Positions 47,483-59,012 of a stretch of 64,000 nucleotides of DNA are shown here, piece after piece. The DNA is from Magnolia sinica. Its lineage: Eukaryota > Streptophyta > Magnoliopsida > Magnoliales > Magnoliaceae. A program made the translations under genes and the position numbers. How positions within the stretch are numbered: the stretch's first letter is position 1; each line of letters starts with the position of its first letter. The stretch covers positions 83,356,862 through 83,420,861 of the forward strand of contig NC_080584.1 of NCBI RefSeq assembly GCF_029962835.1, given 5' to 3'. Below the pieces are notes generated by a model that worked only from the letters and a program-made list of their open reading frames with translations, made no database searches and was not told the origin of the DNA.

Positions 47483-47943
47483 GCAAAACAATCATAATAG
47501 GAGGTTTAATTTTAGGCTTGGGCTCAAGCCTAGGCTTCTATAAACAACCCATGCCGGGCCTTGCATAACTAACCTAGGCTGGGCTTGGGCTTGGGCTCGG
47601 GCTGGACTATTTTGGTACACGCCTGGCTCGAGCTTGGGCTTAGGTTGAAAAGTGCAGGATAGGCTTCGACATAGCTTGGTCCGTTGACACCCTTAACCAA
47701 TACCTACAATTCAATAGTGCATCCCAACACATGCTAAACTTTAACTAGGCTAGGCTGTTGGACGCATTAAAGCAAGCCCAAGCCTAGACCAATTTATTAT
47801 TGGGGTTGAAATTTTATGCATGAACTAGAATGACAGGCCACAATGAAGCACGAAACCTCAGCGGGCTAGTGCCTAGCTAGGACATCTTAAGTGCAACCCG
47901 AAGGGGAACCATTGGTTAGCATATATGGGCTGGGTTAGCACAC

Positions 47944-48099
47944 CCTAATCCATAGCTCAGTGGTAGACTGAGTGAAAGATACCTCATTTCAACACTGAGG
48001 TCTTGGTATCGATTCCCTTGTGGGGGTGGCTAACAGTGAAGTGTGAACTGACCGTGGGTGTACTAACAAGCTAAAAAAAAAGAAAAAGAAGAGGGCCAA
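47944..48099 (+). mobile_element. tRNA-derived SINE (family 1) with target duplication and visible empty site
   Basis: The head has a perfect A box (TAGCTCAGTGG) and a B box-like GGTATCGATTCC spaced as in a tRNA gene; the tail is A-rich. GTTAGCACAC lies at 47934-47943 and again at 48100-48109. The duplicated copy A has this sequence once, uninterrupted, at 14005-14014. Confidence 0.92.
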
Positions 48100-49036
48100 G
48101 TTAGCACACATGTATAGATACGGGACTTGGATGGTTGGACCATTTAGAAGAGAGAGGTTGGTTATAGGTTTACTTATTTCCTTAGCCTATATATGAGTCT
48201 CGGTACTCAATCGACCGTGTAGTGCAATCGGCATCGCATTGGTGTTATGTAAGGATAGGTGATTGGAAAGGAATATTAGAATCGTTTATCTATCATTATT
48301 TTCTCTTTCAAGCATGAATAATGGCCCAAACAAATTAGTAATCTAAATAATGTGTTTTTGATGCTTGAGGTGCCCATATCATAGTATTTTTTTATCACCA
48401 ACACTATCACCCTCCATACACATGGACTCTATATCCTAGCCCCTAACACTTCATTCTTACTTTTGGAGCAATTCGAGAGAGAGAATGAAAGGAAGGATAA
48501 GATCAAGACCCATCTAGTCTTGAGTCGAGAGGCGGACTGGTCGTTGTTGGGGGTGATTGTCAGGGTGACTCATGGTGTCGAACTGAATCCGAGTCAACTC
48601 GAATGAATCACTGGGCACCTTTGTAACTTTATGTTTTAGAAAATGAGAGGCAAAACAATGAATTTGAGATGTGAATTTGGCTAAGCCCATACTCATTTAA
48701 TTCCTATCTAATGGATGGTTCAAAGTAAAATAGCAAGTTGTCCAAAGTCTAAAGGGTAAAATTAGTATCATATATTTTTCAGCTTTTAATTTTTTGAATA
48801 ATAATCCATCCACAACTGAGATAGTGATTTGGGTGGTCTAGAATATTGCCATACAACTACGCCTTGTATATGGTTGGATTGCTCGACTATTTTGAAATAG
48901 TGATGAACTATCGTAATGGTTTGGCCCATAATAGAAATATCAACCATCACTTCCATCAAAGGTAATAAAAATAAATTCTCTCCTTGCCCAAAACAAATTA
49001 GATAATGGCTTCCCACTCTTTTAAGTAATGAACTTG

Positions 49037-49070
<34 letters not shown>
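49037..49070 (+). repeat. (CT)n microsatellite
   Basis: Long in copy B, only a few repeats in copy A near 14966. Confidence 0.9.
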
Positions 49071-49397
49071 AGCAACAACAGCCAAGAAAATCACTTTCTA
49101 TAAAAATGAAAATATAGATGGTTTTCTAGCACTTCTTACTAAAGGAAATAACATTGAGTGAAGAACAACCCAAAGAGAGTTAGTTTGCTCATACGAATCT
49201 ATAATAAATCATGTATTTTGAGTGATGTGGACCACCATGGTGGACATTGGAGATTATTCCACGTGGCATTCCCTTAGGCATGATACAAATCACTTAAGAA
49301 AGAAAAGAACCAACCAATAATCCCCACACAAGGGATTATTGGGGAAGATGGCCCCAATTCAATACAAGGGAATAGAATGCAGATTCAGAACTTACCA

Positions 49398-49399
<2 letters not shown>

Positions 49400-49474
<75 letters not shown>

Positions 49475-49498
49475 TATATAGATATATATATATATATC
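49400..49498 (+). repeat. (TA)n microsatellite left of MITE-2
   Basis: About 100 bases of nearly pure TA, ending in an imperfect ATCATATATAGATA part. Confidence 0.95.
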
Positions 49499-49499
49499 T

Positions 49500-50027
49500 G
49501 GGAAAAGGTACTATGCGCTCGACCTCACGATAAGCTCCCATGATGTCGAGCTGTGTGGGCCCCACCTTGATGCGTGTCGACCATCAACACCGTGCATTTG
49601 ATGGTCCCCTTTAAATTATGGGATATCCCAAAAATCAGCCGTATATGGAAGTCAGGTGGGTCATACCATCTAAAATCATGTGAAGACACTGTTTAAACAT
49701 ATAAAAGCACTTGATGGGGCCCACCTAAAATTTGTATGCATCTGAAACTTGGTCTGAACCCTCATCCAAGTGGGACACACATAATGGATGGGCTGGATTT
49801 GCAAACCACATCTCGGTAGGCTCAAAAAATGAATATGAATGTTTTAATGGTGCATGGCCCCTCTCCATTTCTGTACGTGGTGTGGCCCAGACAAGTTACG
49901 GATTGACTTGATTTTTGAGACCTAGGCCCAAGATGGAATGGTGCATCTGATTGATGGGGTAGATGTTCGAAACGCATCACGGTGGGGCCCACACAGCTTG
50001 ACCTCATGGGACGTTCCCATTAGTGGA

Positions 50028-50029
<2 letters not shown>
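49500..50029 (+). mobile_element. MITE-2 copy between two TA microsatellites
   Basis: Intact left end GGGAAAAGGTACTATGCGCT; all interior blocks present; the right end is shortened after GGGACGTTCCCATTAG. Copy A of the segmental duplication lacks it: there ACCACTTATGCATATATCC is uninterrupted near 15308-15326. Confidence 0.85.

Positions 50030-50105
<76 letters not shown>
50030..50105 (+). repeat. (TA)n microsatellite right of MITE-2
   Basis: About 75 bases of perfect TA. Confidence 0.95.
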
Positions 50106-50109
<4 letters not shown>

Positions 50110-51084
50110 CGTTGCATTCGTTGACATGGAAAAAAAAAAAATGCATATATCAATCCCAGCTAGATGCTAGAGCTTCGAACCCATTGATGGCAAACTACTA
50201 TCATGAAAATCCATGAATGCAAATCTGAAAAATAAATTGAAAAAATTAATTATTTCCTCCTGCTTAACATGTGATGATGCATCAAGTAGTAGGGATGGTA
50301 CAAGATTCGTGCATGATATATCTAAGTACTTCAACAGGTCGGCCCTCGCTAAGTAGGCCAAGTCTGTACGGTCCATAGTCCATCAAGCCACCAAAAAGAC
50401 TTACGTGTAAATGCATCTGTGGAAAATTCCGAAAAAAAAAAAAGAGAGAAAGAAAAACAATAGTGGAGATTTGATTTCCATAGAAAATACATTTCTCCTT
50501 TTTTCGCTTTTTTTTTATCCTTTCAATTTCAATGAATTGAGATAAACCTTAACGAACAAATAAAAAAATAATAAATAAATAAATAAATAGAAAAATAAAA
50601 AGAGGATAAAGCAAAACAGAAGGCTGATCAGGTAAGTAATCTTTAGTTTGATTGGTAGGATGGTGTCCATTAATTGTTTAGTTGCTAGGAATTTTCCTTT
50701 AAAGAGAATGTCATATCTAATAAAAGCTTAAAAAACCTAACAAATAGAGTTCACATGTAGCCAAGAGCCTAGAGTCAAAATTACAATATTACAACTATAA
50801 TGTACACTTTCGGAAGAATTCCATGTGCTAGAGATTGGCTCACCTTAAGGTGAGAAATAATGATACACAAACTCATCTTTCCTGCCCATGAGTCACATGT
50901 GCAGCTTTAGGAAACAATGTTAAGGGAGGTAACACATGGAGATCACATGGTGCAAAAATCAGCATTAAATGAGCTTCACTAATTTAGTCTGTATCAAGGC
51001 CAAATTAATCTCCACCATTGATCATTGAGCAGCCTATGATAATGCAACACTTGGAGGCCTATATTTCAGCCATCGTGCGGGGAG

Positions 51085-51185
51085 CACGCGAGCGCACACA
51101 CACACACACACACACACACTCATACCACATGAGTGTTTGATCCCATGATCTCAATATTGAAACAGAGTTTATCCACCACTGACCC
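51085..51185 (-). mobile_element. Possible SINE relic with (CA)n, minus strand
   Basis: A (CA)n run is followed by TTTGATCCCATGATCTCAAT and ATTGAAACAGAGTTTATCCA, the same order as the minus-strand SINEs elsewhere in the window. The equivalent in copy A is 16346-16436, with a much shorter CA part. Diverged, so only tentative. Confidence 0.4.
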
Positions 51186-51429
51186 ATGGAATCAGCTCCA
51201 ACTCATTTATGTATGAATAGTGGGCAGTGAGTCCTATCTGAGAGATTGCCCACTCAACATAGTTTAATTCATTAGAGAGGTTTTAATCAAGTTTTTAGTT
51301 ATTTAGATAAAATTCAAGTTTTCTTAAAATTTATATAATAACATTAGTTGCTTTTAAAATTTATCATCTTTCCAACTACCTCAAGATCATACAATTTCAA
51401 TGATATTAAGCGGTTTACTGTTAATTTTA

Positions 51430-51690
51430 TAAATGCATTTAGGGCCTATTTGATAGATGCTTAACAATGATTTTTCTCATTTTAGTTAATAATAATTATG
51501 TACTAAAGATCTCTTTCCATAACTTTAAAAAAAATAATAATAAAAAAAAAAAAAACAAAAAAAAAACTATTTGGTAGACACCTAAAAATGAGTTTATCTC
51601 ATTTTAGTCAATAGTAATGACATATACTAATACAATATTACTGTTGAATGAAATGCGATAAACTCCATTAAATAGTTTCTTTGATAAATG
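51430..51690. repeat. Diverged MITE-like repeat resembling the 3' flank of the PEX7-like units
   Basis: Starts GGGCCTATTTGATAGATG, Harbinger-style. Its words TTAGTTAATAATAATTATG and ATATTACTGTTGAATGAAATG resemble the TAGTTAACAATAATTATGC and ATATTACTGTTAGCTACAATG found after each PEX7-like copy. It contains a long A-rich run. Confidence 0.45.
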
Positions 51691-52166
51691 TCAATAAATA
51701 TGAGATTTGAATTTTTCATAATATATAGTTGATTACTTTATTTGTCTTTTTAAGATTGAGTTCATATTACTTAAGTTTTCAGGCTATATGTTGAATGAAT
51801 TGATGAATAATCATGGGCCGTTTGTATTTGGATTTTGCCGATAGTCATTGAGCCACCCATGTATTGGCTCATAACCAAACCTTTCCTTACATACCCTTCA
51901 TGGAGAGTCACTTGAAGGATAAAGAGGTTGGGTTGCGTACACCATTTGCATTGCCGCTTCTGATGTCATGAAAGCGACACCCATGTGCATTGAGGAGTCA
52001 TTATAGGTGGGCCCACATAAATTGAAGTTATGAACATTTCCGTACGATAATTGAGTCAGATCGACATTACCAATAGAATGAGTGGACCTTAATAATCAAG
52101 AGCCAAAATGGTGAAATCAAAAGGGTAATTCTCCATAACATTTACTAAGTAAAGAAAGACTTAGTT

Positions 52167-52319
52167 TTTTTATTTTTTATTTTTTGTATTTTTTACGTGC
52201 ACCCGACACACACATGCATGCACGCCGTGGTGGGATTTTACCACCTATGGGTATCGAACCTAAGACCTCATGTTGAAACTCCCCAGAGTCTACCACTGAG
52301 GTAAGGACTTGAACCCAAC
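52167..52319 (-). mobile_element. tRNA-derived SINE (family 2) with 13 bp target duplication
   Basis: T-rich left side, CA-rich body and tRNA-like head in reverse (TATGGGTATCGAACCTAAG holds the B box complement). GAAAGACTTAGTT flanks it at 52154-52166 and 52320-52332. Confidence 0.88.
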
Positions 52320-52719
52320 GAAAGACTTAGTTCACCCCTCTGATTCTAGCAATGTAAATGATCACTAAAGTCATAGATGAATATAGCAGTTGGAATGCAT
52401 GAGAGAGAGATGGACCACTTGGATTGCACACACCCTAGATAAGATTGGAGAGCTAGCTTGTATAGACCTAGCCCATTAATATGGTCGACCCCTCTTGGGA
52501 CCATTAAAGGTGAAGACCATTCTCCCATGGACCATTAATGGTAAAGCTCCTTCTTCCATTACCTAATTCATTTCTCAATTGACTTCACTATTTAATTGGT
52601 GGCCCATTAATATTTCCTAATGCATTCACACATATCCATATGACATCTCATTAATATGATTTTAGAATTTTAGTAGGAATGCTGATTGCATGCTGATGTT
52701 AGCCCCTAGCAACCATTTT

Positions 52720-53157
52720 GCTTTGTGGGTCCCATCATGGTGTATATGTTTTATCTATGCCATCCATCCATTTCGAGTCATTATTTTAGGCCGCAAGCCC
52801 AAAAATGAGACAGATCCAAATATCATGTCGACCATGATATTAGAAAAAAAGGGTTATTGAACACCCACCATTAAAAACTTCCTAAGGGCTACTATAATGT
52901 TTATATACCATCCAACCTATTGATTTGGTCACACATACCGGGATGAAAGGATAACATAAATATTACCTTCATCCAAAACTTCTGTATCCCTCAAAAGTTT
53001 TTGAGAGTAGGCATTTAATCATTACCTTTTCTTGTAGTGTGGTCTACCTTAGATTTGGATCGGCCTCAATTTCGTGCTCATTCCCTTAAATGATTTGGAA
53101 AAATGGATGCATGGCATGGATAAAACAAATTCATCATGGTGGGGCCCATAGAGCACC
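52720..53157. mobile_element. MITE-1 copy
   Basis: Left end GCTTTGTGGGTCCCATCATG and right end inverted as CATGGTGGGGCCCATAGAGC, with the standard interior. Confidence 0.75.
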
Positions 53158-53620
53158 TCAAGCAGCAACTTGCTACTGATAAACTAGTGGTTGTCAAAAG
53201 TGGGCCCCATATGGCCCATTTCCAAGAGTGTGGCCCACCTAACTAGTAAATTCACTTAGTTTTCTTTCCATGTGATCTTTATGGCGAGCCTTACCTTTGG
53301 CATAGTTCAGATTCCTTGCACCTGTGACAAATTGTCAAGAAAGACGGCCCCATACGTGAAAACTTCCATGCATGGATGAGTTCATAATCAATCAAATGCA
53401 TCTAGTCTATGCTATACCATTTCAAACCTTGGACGGCATACTTGGCAATAAATGCAATTTGACCACTAGCTAGTGGGCCGTCATGGACCATGGATGGAAG
53501 GTCATGCTAATATTTCTAAAGTCCTCGTGCGGTATCGATCATATTTCAAAAATACAAAAACATGAATTTAGCCGAATCGGATTGCGTACTGATTTAACTC
53601 AGTACACTCTTATCATAGTA

Positions 53621-54041
53621 AGTAAACTCAATTGTGCCCACCTTGAATGTATGTAGTCTATCCACACCGTCCATCTGTTTTTCCATCTAATTTAAGTGGT
53701 TGAGCCCAAAATTTAAGCATATCCAAAGATCAAGTGGATCATAACACAGGAAACAGTTGGGATAATGATTTCCACCGTTGAAACCTTTCTATGCCCTACG
53801 GTGATGTTTATTTATCATCCAACCTGTTCATAAGATCATATAGACATGGATGAAGGGAGAACACAAATATAAGCTTGATCCAAAACTTCTGTGGGCTCAA
53901 GGAATTTTCAATGGTAGACATTCAATTCAACTGTTTTCTATGGTGTGGTCCACATTTTATATGCTTCATTTTTGGGCTAAAGCCCTAAAATTATGGAGCG
54001 GATATAATACATAAATCATGATGGACCTCACAGAGTTTACT
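53621..54041. mobile_element. MITE-1 copy
   Basis: AGTAAACTCAATTGTGCCCA at the left, inverted as CCTCACAGAGTTTACT at the right, with CCACACCGTCCATCTG and the other family blocks within. Confidence 0.75.
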
Positions 54042-54114
54042 CAGTATGCTGATGGTAGCGACTACACAATCCGCTTCCGAATTTAGCTAGCCTACGCTCA
54101 AATAAGCCACTTGA

Positions 54115-54345
54115 CTCGAATAAGGGTGGCAATGGGTTCGGTTTGGGCTGAATTGGGGTCAGTGTAAGATTGACCCATTACTGCACAGGCCAAGAATTCT
54201 TGTCCAAAAACCGAACCCATGGCCCATTACCCTCTGACCCAATTCAAGCCATTTCATGAAGCTTAACTGGGTCTATTTAATTGTAAATGGGTTTAGATTG
54301 ACCTGACCCAATGCAACGGATACGGTCATGTGTGTAGAGAGAGAA
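54115..54345. mobile_element. Possible hAT-like fragment
   Basis: Starts TAAGGGTGGCAATGGG, a usual hAT terminal sequence, followed by GGTTCGG, CTGACCCAATTC and TGGGTTTAG words. The opposite end is not recognisable. Confidence 0.35.
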
Positions 54346-54394
54346 AGAGTAATGCTATGCTGCAAACAGTAGAGGAGATATATGTGCACGGACG

Positions 54395-54775
54395 CGGTTT
54401 ATCCACGCTGTTCATTGCTTTTCGTAGATCATTTTAAGGTGTGATCCAAAAAATGGAGGTCCACAGCTCCAGTGGTCCACACTAAAGGAAGCTACAGTGA
54501 TAATGACATCCACCGTTGAAACCTTTCTGAGGGCCACCGTGATGTTGTTTTACCATCCAACCTATTCATAAGGTCATGTAGACGTGGATGAAGTGAAAAA
54601 ACAAATATCAGCTTGATCCGAAACTTCTCCAGCTCCCTAGAAGTTTTTAATGGTGGACATCCAATCCCCACTTTGTTGTCCACTTAAGCCCTATACCTTC
54701 CTCATTTTTTGGATCACACCTTAAAATGATCCGAGAAAAATGATGAACGGTGTGGATAAAACAATTACATTAGGT
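54395..54775. mobile_element. MITE-1 copy
   Basis: GGTTTATCCACGCTGTTCAT at the left and inverted ACGGTGTGGATAAAAC at the right, with CATCCACCGTTGAAACC and TTTTTAATGGTGGACAT inside. Its right part from 54513 begins the 1.8 kb duplication. Confidence 0.65.
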
Positions 54776-54824
54776 CCCTGCCTAGACGGATTAGGACGCA
54801 ATCCGCGTCCCATGTGCACACACC

Positions 54825-57800
54825 ATTGCCCTTGTGGCATTGATGTTGCGAGCCTCACCATGATGTACCGGTTATATTCAAACCATCCATCTATTTGGAG
54901 AGATTGTTTTAGGGTATGAGCTAAATTTGAGGCTAATCCATTGCTCAAGTGGACCACACCATAGAAAGCAGTGTGGATTGGATGCCGGCCATTGAAATCT
55001 TATGGGGGATGCAGAAGTTTTGAATCAAGCTGTTTTTTTTTTTTTTTTGGCGTGATCTTTTGAAGAAGTTCGATTGCAAATAAACATCATGGTGGACCCA
55101 AGGTTTCAATGGTAGTTGTCACTATCCCCGCTATTATAACACCCTGGAAATCGGAGGTCATGCATACACTCGACTCCCGAGTTCCCGAGTGTCACTTATA
55201 ACCGATTTTTCATTAATGTGCGTTTAGTCGAGTTTAATGCGCAGCCTGAAATTTCCTGAAACATAAAGCACAACCACACAAGTCTACTGAATTGAAAGAA
55301 ATCTAGTATATATACTGGTCTAAAAATTATAAATGGGTCGCACAAGGCATTGCCCAACAAAACCACAAAAAGAATGATATGTCCAAAAAGAATAGAGTTG
55401 AGCCTACTACTCAGCGATCCAAGTCCTCCCTATCAAGCCGATGGAGAGCCATCCATCAGTTGGAAGTAAGACAGCTCATCCTCTTCGTCGAAACTAACAT
55501 CATCCGACTCCTCGAACTCAACACTACCTGCAGCTATGGAAGAGTCTGGTTGGTGTTTTAAAACACCGTCCCAGAGTGGGAGTGAGTGATCAACTCAGTG
55601 GGTGCTATTAGTCTTAAGTTGTAATAAGCATCAGTTATATTATGAATTTAATGAAAAACAATCATTCACAAACACCTAACTAATCTTATTAATGCGCATG
55701 CATGACGGGTGATATGATGTATGCCCTAGCCACAACACTCCCTCGAGCGACTCCATCTAACGATTGCGTATAACCAACACTCCCTCAGAGCGACCTCGAC
55801 TGCCGAGTTGCCAACCTAACTAGTGTGATGCGATGATAATGTTAGTCAAGTTCTTATTTAAGTCCATTCATCCAGCAAGTTGAGGAATCTAATAGACCCC
55901 ACGTATCAATGTCCTCAACTAGTTGCAATGCCAAGGCCTCTCAATGCGCGAGGCCAGGGCACCACGATCCTTGATCCCATCGGGTTTCCCATCCCCGACT
56001 TCAAGCACATGGAGAGTGCTGAGAAAAAAGGATCGCTCGCGGTCACTACGGGGAACCGCGTCACCCTAACGTAGGCCGACAGCTCGGACATAGTGTCCCA
56101 TTCCACCATGCCCGGCTCACAAGGTGGTGGATCGGTTTCAATCTGATTATCAATGGGTTACAATAGTTGTAGGGTGTTCTAGGTTCCATACATCTATGAG
56201 CAAACAGGGAGTAACAATCAAGGTTGGTCAGTAAATAGGTTAGACCGCACGAGTTCAAGCAAGCACGTGACAGACGATATTGGGTACAAGTGACCTATGT
56301 AGTCTAACTACTGTCGCCCACATGCACCCGCCCAAATTCATGGGTTTAACTTCAGAATAGTCCTACCAACGGGACTACCTTTACTCTCCTTGTATTCCTG
56401 ACCAACCCAAGGATTTGGTGGTAATGTGTAGCATGCCGACTAACATGGGTTATCAACTAGCATAGGTAATAACATGCATTCATACTTTCCATCATAGAAT
56501 CCAGATTTTTGCAAGGCAAATGCTAACAATATCATAAAATAAAGGTGCAAGTGTTGTGTGGGTTAGTGTGGAAGGCAAGCATTTCATATATCTCCTAACA
56601 CCAAAATATACACAAAGGTTAGTGCATCAAACATGTTATGTGGAAAATATTATACATGAACCGAGCAATGAATGTACAAGAAATCATCATTAACATACCC
56701 AATTATATTTGAGAAACAACAAGCATTCCATCATCATTCCACATTAATTTGGGGGATCTAAAGTGTAAAGTCTTGTCTAAGTTTTACTAGATTACCCAAA
56801 TATATCATCCAACAAACAAAATCATTAGATTCATATTAAAATTGGTGCTAGGCCACCTAAGAATAATAGTCTGCACCTTAAGAGGAGATTTCCATTCTTT
56901 GAGATCTTAGCGTTTGGGGATTTGGGTAAACCGTCAATTTCTAAATCAAAATCAAGAAAGACAACATTAATGCCTAAAAATCTACATTAAGCTGCTCTAT
57001 TGAAGGGATAATATACCATTCTTACCTCCACTTCTTGGCATGGGTAGGTTTGGGGAAGGTTTTGTAGTAGCCACCGGTTTGGTTGAGGAAATACCAACCC
57101 TATAAGCTACAAGATTTCTCTCACCCACACAAACACTTTCTCCCTTCTTCACTCTCCCTTCCTCTCTTCTTCCTTTCTTCTTTCTCCCTTTTCTCTCTTC
57201 TCTCTCTCTCTCTTTCTTTTCTCTAAGGCAAAATCGTATGGGGAGAGGGGGTGCCCAAATGAGGCCCTTTTATAGTATCAGATTTGGTGTAAATGACCCC
57301 AATGACTAGGTTTTTACTATACTAGCCCTATGGGAGGGTCTTTCTAACCTCTAAGGCCCACTAGGGGGTATACATGTGGATATACACTGTAGGATAGTTA
57401 GCCCTAATGATGATCTACGTATGGACATGATCGATCCGTTATTTAGATGCGCTGATCGACAAATATGATTAAAAATCTATTCAACGGTCACTGATGGTCA
57501 ATCGGGGACGCGACTATACGGATATGAGTAGGGAAATATCTTTACTCCATGGGTAAAGTTTGGTCGTAAACTGACGGTCCGAAATCCTCAACTTTGCATA
57601 AGAGTGGACGACCCAATTCAATTAAGTTTCAGTTCATTCTTTTAGGGTATTTGCACTTCTCATGCACTCGTCCTTTAGCTCGAGTTGAGCGGTTCTGGAC
57701 AGCACCCATGTCCGACTCCCGCGATGGATATCAAGCCCAGTAAGACGGACATTGTCCTATAGTTTTGGAACTAGTGGCCCACTAACGAGAGGTCTAGAGC

Positions 57801-58315
57801 TTGTTCGGGAAATCGGGGCATTTCTGGAATGAATTAGGTATTGAGATTTCTCGTGGGTAATAATTAGGGTTTGTATTAATTATGTTCAGAGTGTGGCCTA
57901 TTTATAACTAGTGAAAGTGGAGATTAGGTCATGATTACTCTGAACCGTCGGTTTTGGGCTAAAGGAGTAACGGGGTTGATTTGGTCTATTATTCAAGATC
58001 CGGGCAGATTCGTTGGCTTCCTACGATTGATTAATTGGATTTGTGTGGTTCTTTACTGGTACCTCCCCTTTATAAACTAGCATTGAGTGCTAATGGTCAT
58101 TAAGTGGTATTATAAGTTAATTAATAAAAAAAAATTCAAGAATTTCTGAAAATCCAAAATAGTGAAAATCTAGGATATTATAGCTACTTTCAACGGTATA
58201 TTCCACTTGAGCTTTGGACTCGCCACATTTTTTTGATTCATGCCTTAAAATGATCTTGCCAAATGGTTGAGCGGTTTGGATATAACATACACATCAAGCC
58301 CCACAAACTTGATGA
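54825..58315. mobile_element. MITE-1 copy split by the inverted solo LTR
   Basis: The left part (54825-55134) begins GAGCCTCACCATGATGTACC; the right part (58183-58315) has TCAACGGTATATTCCAC and GCGGTTTGGATATAACATAC. The uninterrupted version is at 62025-62440. Confidence 0.75.
55135..58182 (-). mobile_element. Solo LTR, second copy of the long-LTR family (fossil, inverted)
   Basis: Reverse complement of 24217-27707 from end to end, but shorter (3048 bp) and more diverged. Flanked by GCTAT (55130-55134) and GCTAC (58183-58187), a target duplication with one difference. The duplicated segment at 62 kb has ACTAC once, uninterrupted (62325-62329). Older than the copy at 24 kb, judging by end decay and the mismatched duplication. 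Confidence 0.88.
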
Positions 58316-58329
58316 CGCCAAGTGTGGAT

Positions 58330-59012
58330 TGGGTATTACACATGTCATGACCTAGCTCTGTGCGGCTCATCCATTTTGAAAAATCATTTTAGAGCACGCG
58401 TAAAAATGAGGCAGATGAAATAATCTAGTGTACCACATCAAAAGAAATAGTAGAGATTAAATGCCTACTATTAAAAATAAAACACAATAAAATAATAAAA
58501 AACCATTACCATGGTAGTAGCTAGTAAAAAAGTCCAGTAGCCATATACAAATACTCATCTCCCAATTTCACTTCCCAACTTAGTTATGTTTATTTGAATA
58601 TAATTTTGTCAATATGTGTTATATCCACGTAATTCATCTATTTTGCAATATCATTTCATGGTTTTTTTTTTTCCCTCCCCATTGCTAGTTGTAGGGTGGT
58701 CCATTTCTACTTTATCTGCTTGATTTTTTTCTCATTCCATAAAATGATTAGGAATGAATTGTGTGAATATAATACATATACATAGTGGAGCCCACGAAAC
58801 TATACCATATAAATGCACATTGGCCCATCTACTATGCCATATAAATGCACATTGGCCCATCTATGTCTCCAGGTGACAGTGAAAGAATAAAGTAAGAATA
58901 AAATGATTTAATAAATTAATAATATTCAATTATAGGTAAGAAGTAATGATGTGAGTTTTCCATTCCATTCCACTAGGTAGTAGTCCATAAACCAAGCAGC
59001 TCAAGTCATATT
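58330..59012. other. AT-rich sequence with partial MITE-1-like segments
   Basis: Includes CATTTTGAAAAATCATTTTAG and GTGTACCACATCA, weak MITE-1 words, and a small direct repeat (ACTATGCCATATAAATGCAC, around 58800-58860). No gene seen. Confidence 0.45.

Larger units (their letters stand above)
46084..47695. mobile_element. hAT-like non-autonomous element with perfect 8 bp target duplication
   Basis: Ends TAGGGCTGTCAATGGGCC and GGTCCGTTGACACCCTTA. The 8 bases ACCAATAC lie on both sides (46076-46083 and 47696-47703), the duplication size of hAT. Subterminal parts are rich in GGGCTTGGGCT-like words. The interior holds a MITE-1 (46368-46790), a MITE-2 (46931-47446) and a TA run, so the real element is well under 1 kb. 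Confidence 0.85.
46121..51415 (+). repeat. Segmental duplication, copy B
   Basis: Direct counterpart of 11682-16710, about 34.4 kb away. Copy B has extra insertions: MITE-2 (46931-47446), SINE (47944-48099), MITE-2 with TA runs (49400-50105), and expanded CT and CA runs. Copy A has an extra MITE-1 at 11947-12385. No gene was recognised in the shared sequence. Confidence 0.85.

Noticed and set aside
47948-48020. A possible tRNA gene (A and B boxes)
   Set aside because: It continues into a body and an A-rich tail and has target duplications and an empty site, so it is a SINE head; no cloverleaf with a proper acceptor stem was evident.
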